Shown one piece after another: positions 1 through 6,901 of a stretch of 12,746 bases of DNA. The stretch lies in contig CAMZHY010000053.1 of NCBI GenBank assembly GCA_947307005.1, forward strand, positions 1 through 12,746, in the 5' to 3' direction. Below the pieces are notes generated by a model. The model was given only the letters and a program-made list of their open reading frames with translations, ran no database searches and was not told where the DNA came from. The stretch comes from an uncultured Planctomycetaceae bacterium. GTDB lineage: Bacteria; Planctomycetota; Planctomycetia; Pirellulales; Thermoguttaceae. Numbering within the stretch: position 1 is the stretch's first letter; every line of letters begins with the position of its first letter. A program made the position numbers and the translations under genes.

Positions 1-648
1 TTCGGTCGTTCCATAGGGAAGGATTTTTCCGTCGCAGTTTGCCTTGTCGCCGTTGAGAGAATCGCCAAAACTGAACGGAGTCGTCGTTCCCGCTCGGCAG
101 GCGTATTCCCACTGCGCTTCGGTTGGTAGCGCAAATATGAACCCCTCGGGGCAAAAGCCGAGCGCGTTTAACCTCTCGATGTATTGCAGGCATTCGTATT
201 TGGAAACGTTTTCGACGGGCAGACGCTTTGAATCTTTAAAACGGCTAGGATTGTTGTTGGCTCCCATGACAGATTTCCACATTTCTTGCGTGACCTCCGT
301 TTCAAGCGCCCAAAATCCTCGGCTGATATTCACCCGATGTAAATCTTCTTTATAATGCCCTTTTTCATCTTTAGGACTGCCCATCATGAACGATCCTGCG
401 GGAATCCAGCGGAACGGATAATCCACCCCCTTGATCGACAGCGTTTGACGTTTGCCCGGTTTCCGAGAGCGAGAATCCTCCCATGGCGTTGGATTGACGT
501 GGGGAACGATTTGGGGCGACGTATCTTGGTGAACGTCCCGATAAATGGAGTAAGAGTTGAACGCGAGGAAAAGGAACACGGAAGCGAAAACGATATCCAC
601 GAAGGGGTCTCGTCTGAATGTTTCCCACGTGAATCGGTATTGGAGCAT
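1..648 (-). CDS. Membrane-anchored FGE/SUMF1-fold protein, paralogue B (partial, C-terminus beyond left edge)
   Basis: The reading frame opens at ATG 648-646 and runs without a stop to the left edge, giving 216 residues and no C-terminus. Residues 17-36 (VDIVFASVFLFLAF...) form one hydrophobic helix preceded by R5, R12 and R13, which suggests a signal anchor with the rest outside the cytoplasmic membrane. A polar linker (about 37-73) leads into an FGE-sulfatase (SUMF1) domain: WIPAGSFMMGSP (82-93), GFWALETEVTQEMW (111-124), LPVENVS (143-149) and LPTEAQWEYACRAG (174-187). The same motifs occur in the gene just upstream, so the two are tandem duplicates, but the N-terminal 70 residues differ. 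The gene starts 37 bases after its neighbour's stop, with no clear Shine-Dalgarno site. The family includes oxidases that make formylglycine in sulfatases, and many non-catalytic binding proteins. The catalytic region is outside the window, so activity cannot be judged. Confidence 0.85.
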   Translation of the reverse strand, partial: MLQYRFTWETFRRDPFVDIVFASVFLFLAFNSYSIYRDVHQDTSPQIVPHVNPTPWEDSRSRKPGKRQTLSIKGVDYPFRWIPAGSFMMGSPKDEKGHYKEDLHRVNISRGFWALETEVTQEMWKSVMGANNNPSRFKDSKRLPVENVSKYECLQYIERLNALGFCPEGFIFALPTEAQWEYACRAGTTTPFSFGDSLNGDKANCDGKILPYGTTE

Positions 649-685
649 TGGAGGAGCGCTTATTCTGAAACGTTGCCGACTGGAT

Positions 686-1708
686 TCAAAGGCGCGTGTG
701 GGACGTCTCGTCGACTTTCACGAGAACGAGCCGGAGTCCGACGCCGTCGGCGCGCGCGTTGGGTTCGGCGCTGGCGCGGTAAGCGGAGCGGCAGTAGGCG
801 GCTTTATCTCTCCAACTTCCGCCGCGATAGACGCGATTACGCCCTCGCTCAGGTCCCTTGGGATTGGTCGTTCTGTATTTAGGATAGTCCCCCAGCCAAT
901 CCGCCGTCCACTCCGCGACGTTCCCATGCATATCGTAAAGACCCCATGGATTTGCTTGATAGCTTCCGACTGTCGACGTTTCGCCTATGGAAGCGCCCGG
1001 CGGATCTGTTCCATAAGGATTTTTTCCGTCGCAATTTGCGTTATCTCCGTTCAAGGAGAATCCGAAGGAAAACGGCGTCGTCGTTTCCGCACGGCAGGCG
1101 TATTCCCATTGCGCCTCCGTCGGGAGTGAGAATTCAAAGCCTTTAGGACAAAGATTGAACGCGTTTAACTTCTCGACATACGACTGACAATCGTCCCAAG
1201 AAACGTTTTCGACGGGCCGACGCTCAGAATTATGGAAACGACTGGGATTGTCGTCCATGACGCGGGTCCACATCTCTTGGGTGACCTCCGTTTCAAGCGC
1301 CCAGAATCCTTGGCTGATTCTTACCTCATGCTGAACTTCGTCGTTGTAACGGTTGTATTCTTCTCTGGGACTGCCCATCACGAACGATCCTTCAGGAATC
1401 CAGCAGAATACGAATTCCACTCCGTTTATCGTGAGTTTCCGACGCGCGCCCGCGCTTGGAACATCGGCGTCCGTCCAAAACGACGGGATTTCATTGCCGC
1501 GAGATTCCGAACTCTTTGTGGTTCCGCCGCTCTTTTCGCCGTCTGTTTTTGAAACGCTTTGCGCGGGCTTCTTTGGCTCCGGTTTCGTTTTCCCATCGGT
1601 AAACGCCTTGAAGGCGAGCGCTACCGCGAGGACGACGATAAGCGTAACGCCAAGGCATAGACTTGAGGAATAAAGAATTGTTCTGCGGGTGACTCGAATC
1701 AGGATCAT
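686..1708 (-). CDS. Membrane-anchored FGE/SUMF1-fold protein, paralogue A
   Basis: Complete protein of 340 residues. One hydrophobic helix at about 11-34 follows R5, R8 and R9, so it is probably an N-in, C-out signal anchor. A Lys/Pro/Ser/Glu-rich spacer (36-72) precedes an FGE-sulfatase domain (about 95-332) with WIPEGSFVMGSP (103-114), GFWALETEVTQEMW (134-147), RPVENVSWDDC (164-174), PTEAQWEYACRA (196-207), GLYDMHGNVAEW (256-267), RGGSW (295-299) and CRSAYR (306-311). Genuine formylglycine-generating enzymes use two closely spaced cysteines in this last region. Only C306 is seen here, so a binding or structural role of the C-type-lectin-like fold is more likely than sulfatase activation (inference). 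No sulfatase gene is in view. The start lies 12 bases after the stop of the membrane GTPase, with only a weak AAGG about 9 bases upstream, so translational coupling is plausible. Family call is firm; function is open. Confidence 0.9.
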   Translation of the reverse strand: MILIRVTRRTILYSSSLCLGVTLIVVLAVALAFKAFTDGKTKPEPKKPAQSVSKTDGEKSGGTTKSSESRGNEIPSFWTDADVPSAGARRKLTINGVEFVFCWIPEGSFVMGSPREEYNRYNDEVQHEVRISQGFWALETEVTQEMWTRVMDDNPSRFHNSERRPVENVSWDDCQSYVEKLNAFNLCPKGFEFSLPTEAQWEYACRAETTTPFSFGFSLNGDNANCDGKNPYGTDPPGASIGETSTVGSYQANPWGLYDMHGNVAEWTADWLGDYPKYRTTNPKGPERGRNRVYRGGSWRDKAAYCRSAYRASAEPNARADGVGLRLVLVKVDETSHTRL

Positions 1709-1720
1709 CGAAGTACGCCT

Positions 1721-3052
1721 TTACGCCTTTTCATACATACTGTAACGGGTTCCTAGAAAAACGCATCGTTCGTCGCCGTAGTTAAAGGGGGAATTTTCGT
1801 CGCTCATGAGCCACGAGACCGCCTCTAAGACTCCGTACGGTTTCCATTGACTATTGGCGGAAATTACCGGGAAGAACGCGACGTTTGAAAAGCTCGCGTC
1901 AATGACGTTGAGCGTTTCTAAGAATCCATGTTTCGCCAAAAAAGAACGGCAAATACCGTCTCGCCGTTCCGCGTCGCGGAGTTTGACGAATCTGAATTCG
2001 TCTGTGAAAAGGTCAGCCTTCGGGACGATTATGGCGACGGGGACGTCCGAAAGGTACGACGGATGCTTGCCGCGCACAGCGTTGAACGCGTTGATGAAGT
2101 TGATCGTCGTTTGAAGCGAGAAGTCGGGGCTTTGCGTTGGATCAAGGAATAGGAGAAATCCCTCGCAGTATCCGAACTGCGGTTCCAGAGGCTTGCCCTG
2201 ATCATATTCAAAAATCTCGCCTGAAACGTCGTAAAAACTCGCTTGAATACTTTCGAGAGCAAACTGATGAACGACGCTCAGCATGCAGGAGTTGAGATCG
2301 TCGGTCGGTTCGTCGATATCAAATTGAAAGAGCTTTTCGAGTTTCTCAAACTGATCGAGCGGTTTGGCGTCGAACCAAAAATCTCCTTTCTCATACATGT
2401 TTTTATATTTAACCGACAGCAATTCTTTGTATTTCGTCCAAAACGCGGCGAGAAAAGCGGTTTTGCCCGAACCTCTCCCTCCGACAAGTTGAATTCCAAA
2501 CTGCCGAGATCCCGTCGAAAAGAGGGGCGAATTGCAGTGAGGGCATCGCGCCGAATACGTCGAACGTCCGCCAAGAAACGTCGTCCGAAGAAGTTTGCCG
2601 CAAGCGCATTTTTGCGCGAATAGACCGTTCGGACCTGGAATTAGGGCGGCGTGTCTTTTACCGCAACTGGGGCATATAAAGATTGGTCTTAGCGAATGGC
2701 GTTCGTCCGAAAGTTTGCATTTCGGACACCTAACATGGATTGATCTTGAGCGAAGCGCCCATCGATCGACTAACCAGAAGGGAATGAAAATGGGAAGGAA
2801 TAGGAAGAAGAAAAAGACGTTGGGCCACGAATGATACAGATTGTGAATTTTACCAAATAGCCAACATAGCGCGACTAGAGCTATGATAATCCCAACGACA
2901 ATTCCAACGACCGGTAGAATGACGCCAATGTTTTCAATGATCCAACCGATCAGGAGGAACATTAGGAATATTCCAGCGACCGCCGGTCCAGCGCCTATGA
3001 AGCACCCCGCGAATTCTTCATAGACAGTCTCTCGTTCTTGATCTTCACTCAT
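1721..3052 (-). CDS. Membrane-bound zinc-ribbon P-loop GTPase, double-GTPase type
   Basis: Protein of 443 residues. The acidic N-terminus (1-14) is followed by three hydrophobic segments (about 17-38, 43-65 and 77-97), then a basic stretch, so the rest is probably cytosolic. Two zinc ribbons follow: C109/C112 with C127/C130, and C149/C151 with C170/C173. The P-loop domain has Walker A GGRGSGKT (191-198), a DxxG-type Walker B in FYDVSGE (D275, G278), and PKAD (344-347) in place of NKxD, keeping the lysine and aspartate. SAN (398-400) may stand in for the G5 loop. This fits the TRAFAC-like GTPases found as pairs beside GAP1 proteins (Double-GTPase families); assignment to that exact family is from memory of its features. 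It follows the GAP1-like gene after a 102-base AT-rich gap and lacks a visible Shine-Dalgarno site. A membrane-tethered switch linking the FGE-domain proteins to the soluble components is an inference. A generic Ras-like GTPase is the alternative. Confidence 0.8.
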   Translation of the reverse strand: MSEDQERETVYEEFAGCFIGAGPAVAGIFLMFLLIGWIIENIGVILPVVGIVVGIIIALVALCWLFGKIHNLYHSWPNVFFFFLFLPIFIPFWLVDRWALRSRSIHVRCPKCKLSDERHSLRPIFICPSCGKRHAALIPGPNGLFAQKCACGKLLRTTFLGGRSTYSARCPHCNSPLFSTGSRQFGIQLVGGRGSGKTAFLAAFWTKYKELLSVKYKNMYEKGDFWFDAKPLDQFEKLEKLFQFDIDEPTDDLNSCMLSVVHQFALESIQASFYDVSGEIFEYDQGKPLEPQFGYCEGFLLFLDPTQSPDFSLQTTINFINAFNAVRGKHPSYLSDVPVAIIVPKADLFTDEFRFVKLRDAERRDGICRSFLAKHGFLETLNVIDASFSNVAFFPVISANSQWKPYGVLEAVSWLMSDENSPFNYGDERCVFLGTRYSMYEKA

Positions 3053-3076
3053 TTTTACAGTATGGAAATTGAGACG

Positions 3077-3092
3077 TTTTTAACGCTAAAAA
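3077..3092. promoter_or_regulatory. AT-rich palindrome ahead of the membrane GTPase gene
   Basis: The gap between the GAP1-like gene and the membrane GTPase (3053-3154, 102 bases) is visibly richer in A and T than the flanking genes. It contains the perfect inverted repeat TTTTTA-ACGC-TAAAAA, 25 bases ahead of the GTPase start. It could be an operator, a weak hairpin or part of an internal promoter. I could not place a convincing -35/-10 pair, and a six-base palindrome in AT-rich DNA may be chance. Confidence 0.25.
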
Positions 3093-3154
3093 CAGACCTA
3101 TTCCTTTGATTTAAATCTGTCCGCAATTAAACGGCGCGGCGCTTTCGTCGTTTG

Positions 3155-5671
3155 CTAATGGGATCGCGAGAATAGCCGAGCGAAGAAGGACGGCTCCTTA
3201 TTCTGATTTCTGAGTTCTTCCGCGTTGGTTTTTATTCTTGTGAAATATATCTGACTTCCCACCTTGTCGTCGCTTTCTTTCTTGAGTATGGCGCTAATCG
3301 CTTTCATCCCTTTTCCGAAGCGTTTGAGTTCCGACAGGGCTTTGACGAGTTCGTCGTCGAGCGTTTCGCTTTTGATTTCGGCGGCCGCGCGCGCGAGTTT
3401 GACCGCGACTTTTTTGTCACGAGTCTCCAAGCGTTTTATGGCGCCGTTGACGATTAAGGGCGCGTAGAATTCGGACGTCGCGGCGGATTCGACGACGGTC
3501 TTAAACGCGGCGTAGGATAACTCGGGACGGAATAATCTTTTGAGAAGCGAATCCGCGTAACCTTTGTCCTTGATCGACGGGAATCCCTGCGGGGATAATT
3601 CTCTCAATTCCGTCGCCGGGGAGGGCGACTCGTCTAGGACGGAAAGCGCGCAAATATGGGCGGATTTTTTACATGGGAGATTGCCGGGTCTGGACTTTTG
3701 GATCAGTCGGGCTAAAGCGACGTTCTCCTCCTTAGAGACGTCAAGATTATTGTCAAGCGCGCTAACAATAGGGGCGACGTCGATAGCGCCGTCATTATGA
3801 TCGAGCGTCCATCGAAGAAGCGTTTCCATCTCTCGCGGCGTTCTCAGCGTTTCCGCCTTGCTGGTTAAGCAATAACCGATCTGAGAAGCCAGTCCGTAGC
3901 TTTGCAGCGTCGCGTAGAATTGATCGAAGTCTTCGCCGGAAGTTGTCGTTTTCGGCAGGATTTTTGTCGTAAGACGCAGTAAGAAACGCGTTTGTTCGAC
4001 GTCGCTTTTCGCGTTTTTCGCTTCTTCAAGGAGCGTTCGAGCCGTCGCGTCGGCGTCAAGAGTCGCGTGCAAGGCGACGACTTCGGCGGCGCCTTGTTCG
4101 TCCTTCTCCTTGAAACATGTTTTCACGCTTTGACGAAGATACCTTGCGAGCGTTTCCACGGGAACGTTGTCCCCGTCTTTTACCGAAGCGAGAAACATTT
4201 CCGTGAACGGGAGCCAATCCTTTGCGGTAAAGTTTGCGACGTCGTAGCTGGAGACGGTCTCTTGCGACGCGAGGAGTCGCGCCGCGCTTTGGGCGAACGG
4301 GCTGCGAGAGACGCCCCGATAAACGCCGTCGGTTTTGTCGTCGTTCGGTCGCTTGAAAACGCTTTCGACGAAGGTTGAGCAAACGGCGTTCTTGAGTTCT
4401 TCTCCGATCGACGCCGCCGAACCGTCGCCGACGACCTCGGAGAGACGTTCTAGCCACGGTAAAACGACGCTATACGTCGCTTCGTTATCGAGATTATTAA
4501 CGAATTCTCCCTTGACGTAGTCGTACAACTTTTTGAGTCGGGGCGAGTCGAGCAGTTTGAATCGACTGAGAATATCGATCGCGTCGACAAATGAACTGGA
4601 TTGAGGTTCTTTGTAATAACGCGCCAAAAGCTCGTAGGCTTTGTTGAGCTTGAGGACGTCGGGGGACGGCGCGGAGAGATCGACGGTCTGGAGAAAATCC
4701 TTGCAGAAGGACGCGCCTTGTTTGTAATCGGTCGCGCGACTGTAATATGAATCCGAGACGTCGGCGTCGAAGGAGATCGTTTTGCGTTTGCCGTCGAGGA
4801 CGACGAAGGGAAGGTGCGGGGCGGGCCTCGCCGCCGCCGCGTCGTCTTGATCGCGCTCGTCGATTCCGACGATCATCGCGCGATAACGCTTTTTTTGATT
4901 GGGATTCTGATAGTCGATTTGCGCTTGGTATTTTCCGTCGAGATCGACGGCGTATTGGTTCGAATTGACGAAGTCGTCGAGGCGCGTAGTAAAAGAGAGT
5001 CCCGCCGCCATTCTAGGCGAGAAGGCGCGTTCGATCGCGGCGATCCATAGTTCGATATTCTTCGAGTTTTCGTCTTTGACGACGAGGTATTTCCTTTTTT
5101 CCTGCGGAAGGGAAAACTGCGAAAGGATAAACGCGATCGCCTTCTTGAGCGCGTCGCGCCGTCCTTCGTCGACGAAACGCGCGATATCGTCGTCGGTTAT
5201 CCAGCCCTTGGCCGGCGTTAGAGAGTCGCGTCCTTTCAGGGGCGCGGGCGCGTTTTCATAGTAGAACGCTTCTTTCCGTTTTTGCGCGTCCCAAAGGGAC
5301 TCGTCGCCGAAGAATTCGTAGGGATAGCAGTTCCCGAACGGACCGACGAAGATTTGATTGACGAAATTCCCCGGTCGATGGGCGTAGTCGCCGGTCTCGT
5401 TTTTTTCGAAATGACGCGGGTGGAAATTCACGAAGATTTTCCCGCCGAAATCGGGCGTTAGGAAATGATACGCGTCGTCCATGAAATTCGGGTCGGAAAA
5501 GTATTCTTTTCTTTGCGCGGCGTTCTGCAGCAGGCGAAGGTCGACGGCGTCGCCTTTGAGGACGTCGCTGGAGCAAGAGAAGACTTTGAAACCGGCGTTC
5601 TCGATCGCCGCACCGTCCTTAAGAATATCGACGCCTCGACCGCATCTCGTGTAAATGAGTTCAGAATACAT
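3155..5671 (-). CDS. GAP1-like protein (GTPase-associated protein 1 family)
   Basis: Protein of 838 residues with no signal peptide or membrane segment, so probably cytosolic. The N-terminus MYSELIYTRCGRGVDIL (1-17) and GFKVFSCSSDVL (27-38), followed by GDYAHRPGNFVNQIFVG (94-110), resemble the N-terminal domain of GTPase-associated protein 1. That family carries an opening 'YTR/YTS...G' strand and a later 'GR-GN...H' type motif. Residues to about 330 look alpha/beta; about 330-838 are mostly amphipathic helices, probably an adaptor or scaffold region. The family is known from gene clusters with two GTPases, proposed to be bacterial conflict systems, and this gene sits between exactly such a pair (5733-6872 and 1721-3052). 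No nuclease, protease or other effector motif was recognised in it. The ATG at 5671 is backed by GGAG at 5683-5680, eight bases away. Assignment rests on motif memory plus context; without the context it would be a hypothetical protein. Confidence 0.65.
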   Translation of the reverse strand: MYSELIYTRCGRGVDILKDGAAIENAGFKVFSCSSDVLKGDAVDLRLLQNAAQRKEYFSDPNFMDDAYHFLTPDFGGKIFVNFHPRHFEKNETGDYAHRPGNFVNQIFVGPFGNCYPYEFFGDESLWDAQKRKEAFYYENAPAPLKGRDSLTPAKGWITDDDIARFVDEGRRDALKKAIAFILSQFSLPQEKRKYLVVKDENSKNIELWIAAIERAFSPRMAAGLSFTTRLDDFVNSNQYAVDLDGKYQAQIDYQNPNQKKRYRAMIVGIDERDQDDAAAARPAPHLPFVVLDGKRKTISFDADVSDSYYSRATDYKQGASFCKDFLQTVDLSAPSPDVLKLNKAYELLARYYKEPQSSSFVDAIDILSRFKLLDSPRLKKLYDYVKGEFVNNLDNEATYSVVLPWLERLSEVVGDGSAASIGEELKNAVCSTFVESVFKRPNDDKTDGVYRGVSRSPFAQSAARLLASQETVSSYDVANFTAKDWLPFTEMFLASVKDGDNVPVETLARYLRQSVKTCFKEKDEQGAAEVVALHATLDADATARTLLEEAKNAKSDVEQTRFLLRLTTKILPKTTTSGEDFDQFYATLQSYGLASQIGYCLTSKAETLRTPREMETLLRWTLDHNDGAIDVAPIVSALDNNLDVSKEENVALARLIQKSRPGNLPCKKSAHICALSVLDESPSPATELRELSPQGFPSIKDKGYADSLLKRLFRPELSYAAFKTVVESAATSEFYAPLIVNGAIKRLETRDKKVAVKLARAAAEIKSETLDDELVKALSELKRFGKGMKAISAILKKESDDKVGSQIYFTRIKTNAEELRNQNKEPSFFARLFSRSH

Positions 5672-5679
5672 AACTCGTT

Positions 5680-5704
5680 CTCCGTTCGACGCTTCGCGCG
5701 TCGA
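5680..5704 (-). promoter_or_regulatory. Shine-Dalgarno site of the GAP1-like gene with an adjacent small hairpin
   Basis: The ribosome-binding sequence GGAG (5683-5680) is eight bases from the ATG at 5671. Two bases upstream of it lies a perfect 7-bp inverted repeat, TCGACGC (5686-5692) and GCGTCGA (5698-5704), with a five-base loop that reads GCGAA on the transcribed strand. The hairpin would form between the soluble GTPase stop and the GAP1 ribosome-binding site, so it could tune translation of GAP1 or mark an mRNA processing point. GTCGAC-like words are common in this DNA, so chance is possible. There is no U-tract, so it is not a classical terminator. Confidence 0.4.
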
Positions 5705-5732
5705 TTTCTATCGAATTAAAGAGCCAAAAGGT

Positions 5733-6872
5733 TTATTTCACGAAATTTGCTTTTTTAAAGAGCCATAAAATAGGGTCAAGGACGCGCATCGGTTTGATCT
5801 CGTCAGGCGTCATGCCGTTCTTTTTGGGGGAACCGCCGTAGCTGGAGACGCCGAAGTAACGATATTCCTTGAAATTCGCGTAAAGAATATTGTCGACGCT
5901 TCCTTCTTTGATATCTTCAAGCCACTGCTTAATTTCGCCGTGGATATTATTAAACTCTTCGAGGTTGATTGTGACGTCGCTTCTTATCGGTAGATCGCGG
6001 TTTCTTATCGCCGCGCCGTCCCCAAAGTTATCCCTGAACGCGTCGAGGACGACGTCGAATTTGGTAAAGACGACCGCAGTCGGGACGGTTATTCTTTTGT
6101 TGTTTTTCGCTCCGCCTCCAATAGCGTTTTTGATGTAATCGATGACCCTAACCATGACTTCGGAAGCGTCTTTTTCGGCGCCTTCGCTTCCGCCAAGCGA
6201 GTTCCTCCTGACGTTGGCGTCAACGCGTTTGCGAACGTTGGGAATAATGAGCGGATCGACGGCGAGAATGATCGCCTTTGAGTTTCTTATGTAAAGGTAA
6301 ATATCCGAATGAGGGTCGATTCGCTCATGATCTTCTCCCGCGCCGTCAAAAATCGTAAACGTATAGCTTGGAACGCGATTTCCTACTCGCCTCGAAAGAT
6401 TACTAATCTTCCAGATTTGCGCCTTAGGCGCGCCTTGCGTCGCGGGGGGCGGCGTGTGTTCTTTGTAAATATGTTCGTAGTTTTCGTTTTGGAGTTTGCG
6501 GGTGGCGTTCGTTTCCGGCGTGAGCGCGAGTCTCAGTCCCGACGTCGCGCTTAACTCATGTAGCATAACGGTGATATAGTTGGTCTTCCCCGAGGTCGAC
6601 ACGCCAATGATGGAAAAGGGCAGATTGGGGGTGTAGATGGCGTCTCTGGGAATTTCCCTGTTACAATAGGGGCATAGCCTTATTGTTGCGGTCCCGCCGC
6701 ATGGAACGTTTGTTTGGTTCCCCGCTTGGTCTTTTCTAAAATGTTTGCACTTGATCGGTTCAGTGTAAATAAAGAAGGTCGGTTCCGTTTTTTCTCCGCA
6801 ATTCGGGCAAACGTAAGGGATTTTGCTCTTGGAGTATTTCTTTTGACAATAAGGACACGTGAATTTGCTCAT
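5733..6872 (-). CDS. Soluble zinc-ribbon P-loop GTPase, double-GTPase type
   Basis: Protein of 379 residues without membrane segments. It begins with zinc-binding pairs C6/C9, C22/C25, C42 with C58, and C67/C70, consistent with two zinc ribbons. The GTPase core has Walker A GVSTSGKT (90-97), Walker B with DxxG in FDGAGED (D176, G179), TKFD (270-273) as the guanine-specificity motif, and SS in GVSSYG (341-346) as a likely G5 loop. It ends with RVLDPILWLFKK (363-374), a hydrophobic C-terminal helix that I recall as typical of these families. It differs from the membrane GTPase in anchoring and in sequence outside the motifs, so it is a partner rather than a recent copy. It sits 29 bases after the J-like gene and 61 bases before the GAP1-like gene. 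The ATG at 6872 has AGG (6882-6880) as a weak ribosome site. Role inferred: cytosolic half of a paired GTPase switch. Nucleotide specificity is predicted only from TKFD. Confidence 0.82.
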   Translation of the reverse strand: MSKFTCPYCQKKYSKSKIPYVCPNCGEKTEPTFFIYTEPIKCKHFRKDQAGNQTNVPCGGTATIRLCPYCNREIPRDAIYTPNLPFSIIGVSTSGKTNYITVMLHELSATSGLRLALTPETNATRKLQNENYEHIYKEHTPPPATQGAPKAQIWKISNLSRRVGNRVPSYTFTIFDGAGEDHERIDPHSDIYLYIRNSKAIILAVDPLIIPNVRKRVDANVRRNSLGGSEGAEKDASEVMVRVIDYIKNAIGGGAKNNKRITVPTAVVFTKFDVVLDAFRDNFGDGAAIRNRDLPIRSDVTINLEEFNNIHGEIKQWLEDIKEGSVDNILYANFKEYRYFGVSSYGGSPKKNGMTPDEIKPMRVLDPILWLFKKANFVK

Positions 6873-6901
6873 GCCGACGCCTATTTATCCTTTCAAAACC
6901 G

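Noticed and set aside
371..628. Minus-strand open frame of 85 codons
   Set aside because: It is out of phase with the partial FGE-domain frame that covers 1-648 and encodes the membrane anchor and the conserved domain start.
716..823. Possible diversity-generating retroelement target region at the end of the FGE-fold domain
   Set aside because: FGE/C-type-lectin-fold C-termini are common retroelement targets, but the codons here are not AAC/AAY-rich, and no template repeat or reverse transcriptase was seen in the window. Flanking sequence could change this.
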